The notes below the pieces were generated by a model that worked only from the letters and a program-made list of their open reading frames with translations, was not told the DNA's origin and did not search any database. A DNA stretch of 43,140 bases from Burkholderiales bacterium (GTDB lineage: Bacteria; Pseudomonadota; Gammaproteobacteria; Burkholderiales; Burkholderiaceae_C): contig JANYEE010000140.1 in assembly GCA_025363275.1 (NCBI GenBank), forward strand, positions 1 to 43,140. The letters are read 5' to 3'. The translations under genes and the position numbers were made by a program. Positions 1 to 8,382 of this stretch are shown here, piece by piece. Position 1 is the first letter of the stretch. Every line of letters starts with the position of its first letter.

Positions 1-1
1 C

Positions 2-910
2 GTGCTGGGTGCGCTAGGTGGCGTGCTGCTGGTGGCGCCGCTGCCGCCTGCACTGCGGGTGCTTGGGTTGCCGTTGTTGCTGCCAGTGTTGCTGTGGCAA
101 GCGCCCCGTCCACCAGATGGCGAATTTGAGTTGCTGGCCGCCGACATTGGCCAGGGTAACGCGGTGTTGGTACGCACGGCCCAGCATGCGCTTTTGTTTG
201 ACGCCGGCCCGCGTTTTAGCCTGGAAAGTGATGCCGGTCACCGGGTGCTGGTACCCCTACTGCAGTCCCTGCAGGAGCGGCTCGACACGGTGGTGCTGAG
301 CCACCGCGATCTGGATCACGTGGGCGGCGCGCCGGCGGTGCTGGCCATGCAGCCGCAGGCGGAGTTACTGAGTTCTATTGAGGCCGACAACGCACTGCAA
401 AGCCTGCGCCCCGCGCGCCGCTGCCTGGCAGGCCAACAGTGGGACTGGGATGGCGTGCGCTTTACGGTACTGCACCCGCAGGCGGCGGACTACGACGCAC
501 CTGCTAAATCCAATGCCATGTCCTGTGTTTTGCGTATCAGTACGGGTGTACAAACCGCTTTGCTGACGGGTGATATTGAGCAGCCCCAAGAGGCACGCTT
601 GGTGGCGGCCGGCATCGATCTCAAAGCCGATGTACTTTTAGTGCCCCACCACGGCAGTAATACCTCCAGCAGCGCGGCGTTTCTGGATGCTGTGTCCCCC
701 AGCGTGGCCATTGTGCAATCGGGGTACCGTAACCGCTTTGGCCACCCCACAGCACTGGTGTCCGCGCGCTACGCCGAACGCCAGATTACCGTCGTCGATT
801 CGCCCCATTGCGGGGCGTATGTCTGGCAGTCTTGGCGGGCCGATGTGAACCGTTCTGGGGCGTGCACGCGAATCTCCAGCCAGCGCTACTGGCACCATCG
901 CGTGCCGTAG
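2..910 (+). CDS. comEC: ComEC/Rec2 DNA uptake channel, C-terminal part (5' end outside window)
   Basis: This is the C-terminal 302 residues of a larger protein; the reading frame is open to the left edge of the window. After a short hydrophobic tail of the membrane (competence) domain comes a complete metallo-beta-lactamase-like domain. It begins LLAADIGQGNAVLV and holds LSHRDLDHVGG (metal-binding H-x-D-x-D-H pattern), LLTGDIE and LLVPHHGS. This arrangement is typical of ComEC/Rec2, the inner-membrane channel that passes single-stranded DNA into the cytoplasm during natural transformation; the lactamase-like domain is thought to act as a nuclease on the incoming DNA. The missing part should carry the N-terminal OB-like domain and most membrane helices. 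The next gene is on the same strand but unrelated. Confidence 0.93.
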   Translation: MLGALGGVLLVAPLPPALRVLGLPLLLPVLLWQAPRPPDGEFELLAADIGQGNAVLVRTAQHALLFDAGPRFSLESDAGHRVLVPLLQSLQERLDTVVLSHRDLDHVGGAPAVLAMQPQAELLSSIEADNALQSLRPARRCLAGQQWDWDGVRFTVLHPQAADYDAPAKSNAMSCVLRISTGVQTALLTGDIEQPQEARLVAAGIDLKADVLLVPHHGSNTSSSAAFLDAVSPSVAIVQSGYRNRFGHPTALVSARYAERQITVVDSPHCGAYVWQSWRADVNRSGACTRISSQRYWHHRVP

Positions 911-972
911 TGGTGCGCATGGATGCCGACGTGGGCCTGAAACTTGCTATCCTGTGCTCAGGAGATTACCTT

Positions 973-2430
973 ATGCGGAAATTCGACGAGATGTACACCC
1001 ACTTGCCGTATGCATTCTTTACGGACGGCAAGCAGGTGCGGGACCACTACAAAATCTATGACGCTTGGCTGGCGCGCCAACCCGGCGACATGATGGCCAA
1101 GCGCCGCGAAGAGGCGGAGATGATCTTCCGCCGCGTGGGCATCACCTTTGCCGTATACGGCGAGAAGGACGAAGACGGCGCTGGCACAGAGCGCCTGATC
1201 CCGTTTGACCTGATTCCGCGCATCATTCCGGCGGTTGAGTGGGCCACGATGGAAAAAGGCCTGGTGCAACGCGTGACCGCGCTGAACCGCTTCATCCACG
1301 ACATTTATCACGACCAAGAAATTCTGAAGGCCGGCATCGTGCCGCGCGAGCAGATTGAGGGCAACGCCCAGTACCGTCCCGAGATGGTGGGCGTGGACGT
1401 GCCGCACGGCATCTATTCGCAGATCGCGGGTATCGATATCGTCCGTGCCGCTGATGCCAATGGCAAGGGGGAGTACTACGTATTGGAAGACAATTTGCGT
1501 GTACCCAGCGGCGTGAGCTATATGCTGGAAGACCGCAAGATGATGATGCGGCTGTTCCCCGATCTGTTCAGCGCCCACCGCGTCGCGCCTATTGCCCACT
1601 ACCCCGATTTGCTGCTCGAGACTTTGCGCGAAAGCAGCCCTGGCACTGTGGCCGACCCCACGGTGGTGGTGCTGACACCGGGCATGTACAACAGTGCCTA
1701 CTTTGAGCACGCTTTCCTGGCCCAGCAAATGGGTGTGGAGCTGGTCGAGGGGCAGGACCTGTTTGTCAAAGACAACTTCGTGTACATGCGTACCACCCGC
1801 GGCCCGCATCGGGTCGATGTGATCTACCGCCGTGTGGACGATGACTTTCTGGACCCCACGGCATTCCGCCCCACGTCCACACTGGGCTGCGAAGGTTTGC
1901 TCAATGCCTACAAAGCTGGCAATGTGACCATCTGTAACGCCGTGGGTACCGGCATTGCCGATGACAAGTCCATCTACCCCTATGTGCCCAAGATGATCGA
2001 GTTCTATTTGGGCGAGAAACCCATCCTGAACAACGTGCCCACCTACATGTGCCGCAACAAGGACGACCTGGCGTTCACGCTGGCGAACCTGAAAGACTTG
2101 GTGGTCAAAGAGGTGCATGGGGCTGGCGGCTACGGCATGTTGGTGGGGCCTGCTTCCACCACTGCCGAGATTGAAGACTTCCGCAAAGCGCTGCTGGCCA
2201 ACCCCAGTGGTTACATCGCACAGCCCACACTCAGTTTGTCGAGCTGCCCCACGTTTGTGGAGAGCGGCATTGCGCCGCGCCACATAGATTTGCGACCTTA
2301 CGTTTTAAGCGGCAAGACCGTGCAGATGGTGCCCGGTGGTTTGACCCGCGTGGCGTTGAAAGATGGATCGCTGGTGGTCAACAGCAGCCAGGGCGGTGGC
2401 ACTAAAGACACCTGGATCCTGGAAGTTTAA
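973..2430 (+). CDS. Circularly permuted type 2 ATP-grasp protein (DUF404/DUF407)
   Basis: The 485-residue product matches the circularly permuted ATP-grasp family: MRKFDEMYTHLPYAFFTDG at the start, VLEDNLRVPSGVSYMLE about one third in, KEVHGAGGYGMLVGP and a C-terminal SSQGGGTKDTWILEV. The family is predicted to ligate amino groups to carboxylates in peptide-like products, but its substrate is not established. I chose ATG 973 because a CAGGAG ribosome site lies just upstream and family members start with this sequence; a longer frame runs back into comEC. The alpha-E gene follows after 8 bases, so the two are co-transcribed. In most genomes a transglutaminase-like gene completes the set; here it is absent and the next gene is on the other strand. 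Confidence 0.93.
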   Translation: MRKFDEMYTHLPYAFFTDGKQVRDHYKIYDAWLARQPGDMMAKRREEAEMIFRRVGITFAVYGEKDEDGAGTERLIPFDLIPRIIPAVEWATMEKGLVQRVTALNRFIHDIYHDQEILKAGIVPREQIEGNAQYRPEMVGVDVPHGIYSQIAGIDIVRAADANGKGEYYVLEDNLRVPSGVSYMLEDRKMMMRLFPDLFSAHRVAPIAHYPDLLLETLRESSPGTVADPTVVVLTPGMYNSAYFEHAFLAQQMGVELVEGQDLFVKDNFVYMRTTRGPHRVDVIYRRVDDDFLDPTAFRPTSTLGCEGLLNAYKAGNVTICNAVGTGIADDKSIYPYVPKMIEFYLGEKPILNNVPTYMCRNKDDLAFTLANLKDLVVKEVHGAGGYGMLVGPASTTAEIEDFRKALLANPSGYIAQPTLSLSSCPTFVESGIAPRHIDLRPYVLSGKTVQMVPGGLTRVALKDGSLVVNSSQGGGTKDTWILEV

Positions 2431-2438
2431 GGAAACTT

Positions 2439-3398
2439 ATGTTGTCGAGAACTGCTGATCACCTGTACTGGATGTCCCGCTACACCGAGCGGGCCGAAAA
2501 TACCGCGCGCATGCTGGATGTGAATTACCAGACCTCGTTGCTGCCACAAAGCGAAGCGGTGGCGCAATTAGGCTGGCAGGGTTTGCTGTCAATCAGCGAA
2601 CTGCTGTTCAGCTATAAAGAGCGCCATGGCGAAATTCAAGCCCGTGAAGTGATGGATTTCATGGTTAAAGATGAGGACAACCCATCGAGTATTTTGTCGT
2701 GCTTAGGTGCCGCCCGTGAGAATGCGCGTGCCGTGCGCGGCACACTCACTACCGAAGTGTGGGAAACCCAAAACACGACCTGGCTGGAAGTCAAACGTAT
2801 GGTCAAGAGTGGCGAGTTTGAACGCGATCCTGCGCAATTTTTTGAGTGGGTAAAGTTTCGCTCGCATCTGTCACGCGGCGTTACCGTGGGCACCATGCTG
2901 ATGGATGAAGCTCTGTATTTCATGCGTATGGGGACCTTCCTGGAGCGGGCTGACAACACGGCACGCCTGGTAGATGTGAAGTTCCATGCGCTGCAAAGCG
3001 ATTTCTATGGCACGGCCAATGAGAAAGACCAAGAGTACGATTTTTACCACTGGAGCGCGATACTGCGCAGCGTGTCGGGCTTTGAGGTCTACCGCAAGGT
3101 CTACCGCGATGTCATCAAGCCCGAGCGTGTGGCTGAGCTTTTAATCTTGCGCGCGGACATGCCGCGTTCGTTGCATGCCAGTCTCAATGAGGTGGTCAGT
3201 AATTTACGCTTGGTTGCCAGTGATCCGCACAGTGAAACTCTGCGCCGCGTGGGCAAACTGCGCGCCGAGCTGATGTTTGGCCGTATCGATGAAATTCTGG
3301 CTACAGGTTTGCATGCGTACCTCACGCAGTTTTTAGACCGCGTGAACGATCTGGGCGCGCACATCAGCCGCGAGTTCTTGGTGGCTTCAGACGCCTGA
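2439..3398 (+). CDS. Alpha-E domain protein (DUF403)
   Basis: The 319-residue product is all helical in character and begins MLSRTADHLYWMSRYTERAENTARMLD, the standard opening of alpha-E (DUF403) proteins. The internal FLERADNTARLVDVKF repeats the R-A-[ED]-N-T-A-R signature of the N-terminus. The family occurs beside the circularly permuted ATP-grasp protein and is predicted to work with it in peptide or amide-bond chemistry; its biochemical role is not known. It has a GGAAAC ribosome site and lies 8 bases after the ATP-grasp gene. Its stop codon is one base from the stop of the convergent cupin gene, so there is no room for a terminator between them. Confidence 0.93.
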   Translation: MLSRTADHLYWMSRYTERAENTARMLDVNYQTSLLPQSEAVAQLGWQGLLSISELLFSYKERHGEIQAREVMDFMVKDEDNPSSILSCLGAARENARAVRGTLTTEVWETQNTTWLEVKRMVKSGEFERDPAQFFEWVKFRSHLSRGVTVGTMLMDEALYFMRMGTFLERADNTARLVDVKFHALQSDFYGTANEKDQEYDFYHWSAILRSVSGFEVYRKVYRDVIKPERVAELLILRADMPRSLHASLNEVVSNLRLVASDPHSETLRRVGKLRAELMFGRIDEILATGLHAYLTQFLDRVNDLGAHISREFLVASDA

Positions 3399-3399
3399 T

Positions 3400-4269
3400 T
3401 CAAGTGCCAGAAGGCGTGGAGGGTGTGTAGGCAACGCGCAGCTTGTGCATCAACGCATCCAATACCGAAGCAAAGTGGGCCTGCGCCGGGTCGGCCTGCC
3501 ACCAGTAGTTCAGCAGAATATTCAAAGGGCTGAGTGAGCGCACATGGTGCCACCACAGGGTCGGAATGTAGATGGCATCACCTGGCTCCAGGTCGGCCAC
3601 CAGCGCCGACTCCAGGGCCTGCGCGAACTGCGGAAAGCGTTCCCAATCAGGTTGGTCAAAATCGACCAGACTGATGGGGGAGCCGGTCGGCGTCAAGTCC
3701 AGCGGACCCAAATACAAATTGCAGTATTGTTCTGGCGGAAACAGCGTAAAGCGGCGCTTGCCGCTGACCACACAGGCAATGTTGTCAGACCCATCGATGT
3801 GGGCGGGCGTAGTGATGCGGTTGCCCAGCCAGATACGCGCTTGCACTGCGTTGGGCAGCACAGGCAGCGGGTGGGTGCCATGCAAGCCCGCAAGGCAATC
3901 GGGTACCCAGGCGCTTTGCACGGCCACGGCCGGTGCGGTGTCAAACTGGGCGTAGCGCAGTACCTGTTCCATCACCTTGGTGAGTGGCACCTGGTTGCGC
4001 AAAAAATTAAAACCGGTTTGTGTGCTGTTGTAGAAAATTCGCCCCCGTTCTTGTGCTGGAGTCATGATGACTTCGACTGGTTTACCGCTGTCCAGTGCGT
4101 GCAGGTAGTGGCACACCGCAGTGTCGGATTGCAATGCAAGCTGCACCGCCGGCCAGTGTCTGACCAAACCACTAAGGACGGCCGGCTGGTACTGCGTAGC
4201 AATTTCTTGCGCAAATACCGCCGGTGTTACGTCATGCCAGCGGCGTACGGTTTGCAGTGCGTGGGTCAT
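3400..4269 (-). CDS. Cupin-like (cupin_8/JmjC-type) putative 2-oxoglutarate/Fe(II) oxygenase
   Basis: This 289-residue protein has a cupin_8 (JmjC-like) fold. The metal-binding set is visible as THIDGSDN preceded by TPA (H-x-D) and, about 90 residues later, WWHHVRSLSPLN; AVLSGLVRHWPAV near the N-terminus is also typical. Members are usually Fe(II)/2-oxoglutarate hydroxylases, but genes of this kind next to TonB-dependent receptors are mostly of unknown substrate. It follows the GH18 gene by 3 bases, so it is the last gene of that transcript. Its placement suggests a role linked to carbohydrate uptake, though hydroxylation of a protein or sugar cannot be told apart from sequence. There is no signal peptide, so it is cytoplasmic. 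Confidence 0.85.
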   Translation of the reverse strand: MTHALQTVRRWHDVTPAVFAQEIATQYQPAVLSGLVRHWPAVQLALQSDTAVCHYLHALDSGKPVEVIMTPAQERGRIFYNSTQTGFNFLRNQVPLTKVMEQVLRYAQFDTAPAVAVQSAWVPDCLAGLHGTHPLPVLPNAVQARIWLGNRITTPAHIDGSDNIACVVSGKRRFTLFPPEQYCNLYLGPLDLTPTGSPISLVDFDQPDWERFPQFAQALESALVADLEPGDAIYIPTLWWHHVRSLSPLNILLNYWWQADPAQAHFASVLDALMHKLRVAYTPSTPSGT

Positions 4270-4272
4270 GGC

Positions 4273-5304
4273 CTATTGCAAACCTGCCAGAAAGGCCTGT
4301 AGGTAGGCTCGGGCGGGCACGATATTTAGGCTGCTGCATGTGGGCGACACCACAGTGGCACCGTTGATGCAGGGCGCATCGCGATCCAAAGACCAGTAGT
4401 GCAAACCCGCCAGTCCTTGGGCTTTGGCAAAGCGGGCCAGTTGCGTTGCATCCTGGGGGGTGAACACGTTTTCCACTACGTCATTGACGCCGAGCATTGC
4501 GGTTACAGCAATTTGCGAGGGAGCTAGCGCGTATTTGGTGCGCAAATTTTGAACCGCTTGTTCAGCAGATGCTGCCATGTCGCAACGTCCCTGGCGCACC
4601 ACACAGCTTGTCGCAGCGGCGGAGCCGTAGTTCATCACCATCAGGTTAATGACGTAGTCGCGTACGCCAAAATCTTGCAAAGCCCGCACGACGGATTGGC
4701 CGGTGGCATTCAGGCTGGCACCGCTGCCATCGTTGGCGGCAAACGTAGCCACCGTAAAGCTAAAGCGCAAATGGGGCTGGGCCTGTTGCGCAAACTTTAC
4801 GCGCTGCACCAAGTCGAGAATCATGGCTTCTGTCTGGTTGGCCTCGATGTCAAAATCAAAACCAATCAAAGCGGATGTGGTGTAGCGCTGGATAAATGCT
4901 GCAAAGCCTGTGTCGGTGCCACACGTGAAAACACCACCTTCACCGCCGGTGGAGATGATGTAGGGCAGGCGCGCCCGGACCAGGGCGTGCAGATTGGCAT
5001 CGGCCAATGCCGCCGCTGGTACGCCACCCCACTGTTCTTGCCCACATTCTCCGGAAGCAAAGGCCAAAGAAATGGCATTGACCCCCGGCGGCAGTACGTG
5101 GCTCGCGCCCTCGATCAAAGCAACGGGCTGGCCGTTTTGTAGGCTGGAAATGCGCTTGTGCTGCGCATCCAAACCCATATTGACGTGCTTGTAGGGGCCA
5201 AAGAGCAGCGTTGTGCTCTGGGGCGGTATCGTGGTGCAGGCTACTGCAAGCAGGCTGGCTGCAAGCACCAGGCCTGCACGAATCAAGCTGGGATGAAGAA
5301 ACAT
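4273..5304 (-). CDS. GH18 chitinase-like lipoprotein
   Basis: The 343-residue product has a lipoprotein signal: a hydrophobic stretch ends in LLAVAC, with Cys23 as the lipidation site. The mature part looks like a GH18 TIM barrel. IGFDFDIEAN (Asp150, Asp152, Glu154) fits the D-x-x-D-x-D-x-E catalytic motif with Glu154 as acid/base, but the first Asp is replaced by Ile. LMVMNYGSA fits the later M-x-Y substrate-assisting strand. The expected substrate is chitin or chito-oligosaccharide at the outer membrane. ATG 5304 is chosen; a GTG four codons upstream is possible, and neither has a strong ribosome site. A terminator separates it from the upstream receptor gene, so it depends on read-through or a promoter within about 100 bases. 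Confidence 0.8.
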   Translation of the reverse strand: MFLHPSLIRAGLVLAASLLAVACTTIPPQSTTLLFGPYKHVNMGLDAQHKRISSLQNGQPVALIEGASHVLPPGVNAISLAFASGECGQEQWGGVPAAALADANLHALVRARLPYIISTGGEGGVFTCGTDTGFAAFIQRYTTSALIGFDFDIEANQTEAMILDLVQRVKFAQQAQPHLRFSFTVATFAANDGSGASLNATGQSVVRALQDFGVRDYVINLMVMNYGSAAATSCVVRQGRCDMAASAEQAVQNLRTKYALAPSQIAVTAMLGVNDVVENVFTPQDATQLARFAKAQGLAGLHYWSLDRDAPCINGATVVSPTCSSLNIVPARAYLQAFLAGLQ

Positions 5305-5334
5305 GGTGATTGTCACGATCTGGGTTTATATCGA

Positions 5335-5365
5335 CAAAAAAACGGGGCCCTGTGGGGCCCCGTGA
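5335..5365 (-). terminator. Rho-independent terminator after the TonB-dependent receptor gene
   Basis: A GC-rich perfect stem (ACGGGGCC pairing with GGCCCCGT, with one more C-G pair inside) is followed on the minus strand by a run of seven T. It lies about 70 bases after the receptor stop and 30 bases before the GH18 start, so it would end or reduce transcription before the GH18-cupin pair. Confidence 0.88.
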
Positions 5366-5435
5366 AAAATTGGTCCGTGTGAGCGCAAGCGCCCGTTGGA
5401 CCATCCCCTATCACATTGATTTGAAGATTGCGCTA

Positions 5436-8186
5436 TCAGAACTTGAAGCGCATACCTACATAGTGTTGAGCACCGTTCGAGTAAAAGCGGCCTGGCTGAT
5501 CCGGATTGAACACGTAGTTCTTCAAGATCGGGTTGTTCAGGTTTTGGCCTGAATACGACAGCGTCAGATCCTTGGTCAGCGAGTAGTTCAGAGAAATAGC
5601 CAAGCTGCCCACGGCGTCTTGGTAAAGTGGCGTACCGCGGTCCAGAGCAGCCAGGTACGACGAGCGCCATGAGTAGCCCACGCGTGCGTTGAACGTGTCG
5701 TTCTCAAAGTACATACCGAAGTTGGAGGTGTACTTGGAAGCACCTAACAAATCGCAAGGACTGGATGTAGTGACATTGGTCACAGCCGCGCAGGTACCAA
5801 AGTTTTGTGCACCGTCTGCAATGGTCAAGTTACCGTCTACACCGAAGCCCATGCCCACGGGCATTTGCAATGCAAACTCGGCACCCTTGATGGATGCGCC
5901 TACGTTAATGGGGGCGGTAATCTCGTAGTTGTCGAATACGGCCGTACCGCTCTTCTCAGACTTGGTCGCGTTGATGAACTGGGCGTTGTACTTGCCGTAG
6001 CCAACGTAGTTGCGCAGGTCCATGTAGAACACGCCCACGGATGCCAAAGCGCGGGGAGCAAAGTACCACTGCACAGTCGCGTCGTAGTTGTTCGACAGGA
6101 TAGGCTGCAAGTAAGGGTTGCCGCCGTTGCCGCGTGCCTTGTCGCCAGCCGTCAGTGGATCGGTTAGGCTCACCGTACCTGCCAGCGCGCCAAAATCAGG
6201 GCGCGTCATGGTGCTGGACACGCTGAAGCGGGCCACTACATCCTTGTTGACGTCGATCTTCAGGTTAGCCGATGGCAGGATGTTGGTGTAGGTATTGCTG
6301 ATGTCAGTCTGATTGACAAATCCACCCCAAGGGAAGGCTGGCAGCTTGCCGGTCGCATTCGCTGGAAGGATCTGGTAGTTGTGTGTCACGCCCTTGGTGT
6401 TGACGATACGCACACCGACATTACCGCTCCAGCCTGGGCCTTCCAAGTCACCCGAAATGTAGGCCGCCGTAGTGTCTTCGGTCAGGCTGAACATGTCGGG
6501 GTAGTAGGTACGCTCTGTTGAGCGGTTGGAGTACTTGTCACCCCAAGCGTTCAGTACGCTGCGATCGAGTTGCCATACGTTCTTGGGGAAGTCGCCACCC
6601 AGGCCCGTGCCGAAATCGGACGGGTAGGTTTGATCATTCCATGCGGGGGCATTGCCAGCCGCGAAGGGATCAGCACTCCATTTTGGACCTTGTGCCACGG
6701 CAAAGTTGCTACGCTCATGCTTGGTACCTCGCATGCCGAATTTGATTTCGGTCAGCGGGCCCATGTTTACCGCGTAGGCCGCATCCAATTGGGCGTAGGC
6801 TTCCTTGTCTTCGGTGGAGGCTGGGCTGTAGCCGAAGATCCAGTCCAGCGTCGTACCCGCGAAGTTGGCAACATTGCCCGATGGGAATTTGACGGTGGCG
6901 GGGCTACCCAGTCCGTTGAGTTGGTAGTTCAGGCCGGTGTTGAACACGTCACCTTCGTACACGCCTTGGGTCGGTGTCTCGCCGATACCTTTGGTTTGCC
7001 CGATTTTTCCTTTAATAGTCAACACATCGCTAACGCGGAACTTGCCGTCCAGGTCAAAGAATTCGGTCGAGGACTTGGCACCTTCGCGCACGATGTTGTC
7101 AACGATGGCGTACTGCAAGGGTGCTGCAGCTGTGCCTTTGTTGGAATAGTTGGCCGAAGTCAGTGTGCCGTTTTGGATGGTGTAGCTGTCAGGCAACTTA
7201 CCACCAATCAAGGTACCAGAGCCGCCCATATAGGCCATGAAGTTGCGGTTGTAGTTGGAGGCATCCATCTTCGAGCTAAAGTAGGTGGCTTCCAAGGACA
7301 GGTCACTGGTGGGCTTGAATTGCACATCGATCAGACCACCTTGGCGCTTGCGCTCTTGCTCAAATAAAGAAGAGCCAATCAGGCGCGGGAACCAGACGCC
7401 GGTCAGTTTGGGGTCCAGGGCTACGACCGGGTTGTCAGATGCCACCTGGCGCCAATCCAGCAGCTCCTGGCCATCGCGGCGCAGGGATCGTTTTTCAGAG
7501 AACACGTGGGCCATGATGCCCAAGGTGTTGCTGTCGTTCTTCCAGTTGAACAAGACGCTGGCCTGTGGGTCGTTTTTGTTGGCCAGTGTGGAGTACACGT
7601 TTTCAATCGAGCCGTCCACAGAGAATTGCTTCTTGGCATCCAGTGGGTGGCGGGTGATGATGTCGACGGTACCGGCAGCGCCGCCTTCAACCAAATCCGC
7701 GGTGGGGGATTTCTTGACCACCACCTGGCCGACGATTTCCGAAGGCAACAAAGAGTAACTGGCACTACGACCGACCGCACCGCCTACTTGGTCTAACACG
7801 AACCAGTCGCCCGAGGACATCGCGTGGCCATTGATCAGAGTTTGCGTCAAGCTGGGACTGGTACCGCGTAGGCTTACACGATCATTTTCGTCAAAACCAC
7901 CGGAGCCCGCAGCGGACGAGCTGATATTTACGCCGGGAATGCGTTGCAAGGAGTCCGCAACGTTTTTGTCAGGCATCTTGCCAATGTCTTCAGCGGTGAT
8001 CACTTCAACATTGGAGTCGGCATTGCGCTTTCTGGAGATCGATTGCTCCAATGAGGCGCGGATACCGGAAACGGTCACCGTGTTCAATTCGGCTTCGGTC
8101 TTACTCGTTTGCTGGGCCTGTACGGATGCAATGCTCAGCAAAGTGAGTGCAACAGCGGTGGCTATGGGGGTGCGTATCAGCTTCAT
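5436..8186 (-). CDS. TonB-dependent outer-membrane receptor, probable chito-oligosaccharide/GlcNAc uptake
   Basis: The 916-residue product starts MKLIRTPIATAVALTLLSIA and has a signal peptide ending near SVQAQQ. Next come a TonB-box-like LNTVTVSGIRAS, a plug domain (EDIGKMPDKNVADSLQRIPGV, DRVSLRGTSP) and a long beta-barrel ending in the aromatic GMRFKF. This is the large carbohydrate-type receptor class common in Caulobacter and Xanthomonas. ATG 8186 is chosen for its AAGGAAACC ribosome site and because the signal peptide begins there; the frame extends upstream through the regulatory region. The neighbours (nag genes, GH18, GH16) point to chitin fragments or GlcNAc as ligand. Upstream half-sites resemble those before nagK. 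Confidence 0.93.
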   Translation of the reverse strand: MKLIRTPIATAVALTLLSIASVQAQQTSKTEAELNTVTVSGIRASLEQSISRKRNADSNVEVITAEDIGKMPDKNVADSLQRIPGVNISSSAAGSGGFDENDRVSLRGTSPSLTQTLINGHAMSSGDWFVLDQVGGAVGRSASYSLLPSEIVGQVVVKKSPTADLVEGGAAGTVDIITRHPLDAKKQFSVDGSIENVYSTLANKNDPQASVLFNWKNDSNTLGIMAHVFSEKRSLRRDGQELLDWRQVASDNPVVALDPKLTGVWFPRLIGSSLFEQERKRQGGLIDVQFKPTSDLSLEATYFSSKMDASNYNRNFMAYMGGSGTLIGGKLPDSYTIQNGTLTSANYSNKGTAAAPLQYAIVDNIVREGAKSSTEFFDLDGKFRVSDVLTIKGKIGQTKGIGETPTQGVYEGDVFNTGLNYQLNGLGSPATVKFPSGNVANFAGTTLDWIFGYSPASTEDKEAYAQLDAAYAVNMGPLTEIKFGMRGTKHERSNFAVAQGPKWSADPFAAGNAPAWNDQTYPSDFGTGLGGDFPKNVWQLDRSVLNAWGDKYSNRSTERTYYPDMFSLTEDTTAAYISGDLEGPGWSGNVGVRIVNTKGVTHNYQILPANATGKLPAFPWGGFVNQTDISNTYTNILPSANLKIDVNKDVVARFSVSSTMTRPDFGALAGTVSLTDPLTAGDKARGNGGNPYLQPILSNNYDATVQWYFAPRALASVGVFYMDLRNYVGYGKYNAQFINATKSEKSGTAVFDNYEITAPINVGASIKGAEFALQMPVGMGFGVDGNLTIADGAQNFGTCAAVTNVTTSSPCDLLGASKYTSNFGMYFENDTFNARVGYSWRSSYLAALDRGTPLYQDAVGSLAISLNYSLTKDLTLSYSGQNLNNPILKNYVFNPDQPGRFYSNGAQHYVGMRFKF

Positions 8187-8255
8187 GGTTTCCTTATTTA
8201 CGGTGACGGTGTGGATCGGTTGGCGGGTTAACTTAGGATGCATCGTGCGGCAATA

Positions 8256-8302
8256 TTGGTTTGATACCACATTATTCATTGTAGATGCCACTATGCTACC
8301 AA
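8256..8302. promoter_or_regulatory. Putative NagR-type operator upstream of the TonB-dependent receptor
   Basis: The dyad TGGTTTGATACCA lies at 8257-8269. Two further related half-sites (ATGCCAC at 8285 and CTACCAA at 8296) follow at roughly helical spacing. They resemble the ATACCAA/TTGGTAT half-sites before nagK and sit in the 195-base gap upstream of the receptor start. A TTGCAA with a 17-base spacer to CATAGT on the minus strand, around 8290-8318, may be the promoter, but it is weak. Control by the GntR-family NagR is inferred from this similarity. Confidence 0.5.
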
Positions 8303-8382
8303 TTATGCGGATTTGCAATCGCTAAGTCGTATTAAAGTGCTATGGAAAACCCTAGTTTGTGGTTTTTTTGAGGTGCTGGTAT

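Noticed and set aside
958-2283. 441-codon frame opposite the ATP-grasp gene
   Set aside because: His/Val-rich composition typical of an antisense shadow; the plus-strand gene is clearly real.
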